DNA from: Coxiellaceae bacterium UBA6002
GTDB taxonomy: Bacteria > Pseudomonadota > Gammaproteobacteria > UBA6002
Length of the DNA stretch: 14,807 bases
Assembly (NCBI GenBank): GCA_002429595.1
Contig: DJAM01000163.1
Location: 1 to 14,807, forward strand
Reading direction: 5' to 3'
Positions within the stretch are counted from its first letter, which is position 1; every line of letters starts with the position of its first letter. The notes below the pieces were generated by a model. It was not told where the DNA came from and searched no databases. It saw only the letters and a program-made list of their open reading frames with translations. The translations under genes and the position numbers were made by a program. Of the stretch, positions 14,615 through 14,807 are shown in pieces.

Positions 14615-14748
14615 AAAAAGGGCACCTTGCTATCCATTTCCCCTCGTAGGGTAAGCCAGCGTTTCTAAATAACTAGATAGACTTAGTCGTAAAGTTAAGT
14701 ATTTTCTTATTTATTATCCTAATCTTACTTTTCTTTTATTCTTATTCC

Positions 14749-14797
14749 CTCTCCCGCGCACAATATTATGAAAAAACTCAAACTATTTGCGGGAGAG
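14749..14797 (+). promoter_or_regulatory. Hairpin covering a ribosome binding site
   Basis: CTCTCCCGC at 14749-14757 is an exact inverted match to GCGGGAGAG at 14789-14797, with a loop of 31 bases. The right arm contains the Shine-Dalgarno sequence GGAG, seven bases before the ATG at 14803. Formed in RNA, the stem would hide that site. Whether a promoter lies upstream is not clear. Confidence 0.5.
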
Positions 14798-14800
14798 TAA
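14768..14800 (+). other. Possible ten-codon leader peptide
   Basis: An open frame encoding MKKLKLFAGE ends with TAA two bases before the ATG at 14803. It runs through the loop and right arm of the hairpin at 14749-14797, so its translation could open the stem. It has no ribosome binding site of its own that I can see, so it may be chance. Confidence 0.25.
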
Positions 14801-14802
14801 CT

Positions 14803-14807
14803 ATGTT
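14803..14807 (+). CDS. Start of a gene cut by the window edge
   Basis: ATG with a well-spaced GGGAGAG upstream marks the probable first codon of a gene that continues beyond the window. Only five bases are visible, so nothing can be said about the product. Confidence 0.4.

Noticed and set aside
14615..14700. Intrinsic terminator after the desaturase gene
   Set aside because: Only very short stems (for example CCCT/AGGG near 14641-14651, ACTTA/TAAGT near 14681-14700) are present, without a convincing GC-rich stem and T tract.

Overview
The window looks like chromosomal DNA of a gammaproteobacterium with moderately AT-rich DNA (about 40% GC by eye). Three neighbourhoods point that way. PcnB-FolK is arranged as in Escherichia coli. 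CoaD is followed by a YfhL-type ferredoxin next to mutM, as in Pseudomonas. A DesB-like acyl desaturase and a RubB-like rubredoxin reductase resemble Pseudomonas proteins. Base composition, small hairpin repeats and an unrecognised acidic coiled-coil protein would fit Legionellales or a relative, but that placement is inference. Almost all of the window is coding: 15 confident genes, no tRNA or rRNA, no transposase and no CRISPR.

Layout. (1) 35-2860, minus strand: prfC, def and an unrecognised 219-residue acidic protein form a tight translation-related cluster. (2) 2861-3092: spacer with a palindromic repeat. (3) 3093-7354, plus strand: hemE, a membrane protein with a spermidine-synthase-like domain, rubB-like rubredoxin reductase and a MarC-family membrane protein are spaced 9, 7 and 31 bases apart and are probably one operon. 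(4) 7355-9522, minus strand: an arginase-family gene overlaps ornithine aminotransferase by 4 bases, a route from arginine through ornithine to glutamate semialdehyde. (5) 9523-9726: divergent spacer with a hexamer tandem repeat and a strong inverted repeat. (6) 9727-12466, plus strand: pcnB, folK, a large nested palindromic repeat, coaD and ferredoxin. (7) 12463-13275, minus strand: mutM, sharing its stop bases with the ferredoxin gene. (8) 13427-14614, plus strand: desB-like desaturase with its own promoter candidate. (9) 14615-14807: G-free tract and a hairpin covering the ribosome binding site of a gene that begins at the right edge.

Most genes are housekeeping: release-factor recycling, peptide deformylation, heme, folate and coenzyme A synthesis, RNA polyadenylation and DNA repair. 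The less ordinary points are the two related palindromic elements (one built of tandem units in both arms), the divergent-spacer hairpin, the possible leader-peptide/hairpin switch at the right edge, the SpeE-like membrane protein without the usual second active-site aspartate, and an arginase-family enzyme with altered substrate-recognition positions. Two convergent gene pairs have no space at all between their stop codons. I see no clear phage, secretion or defence system.
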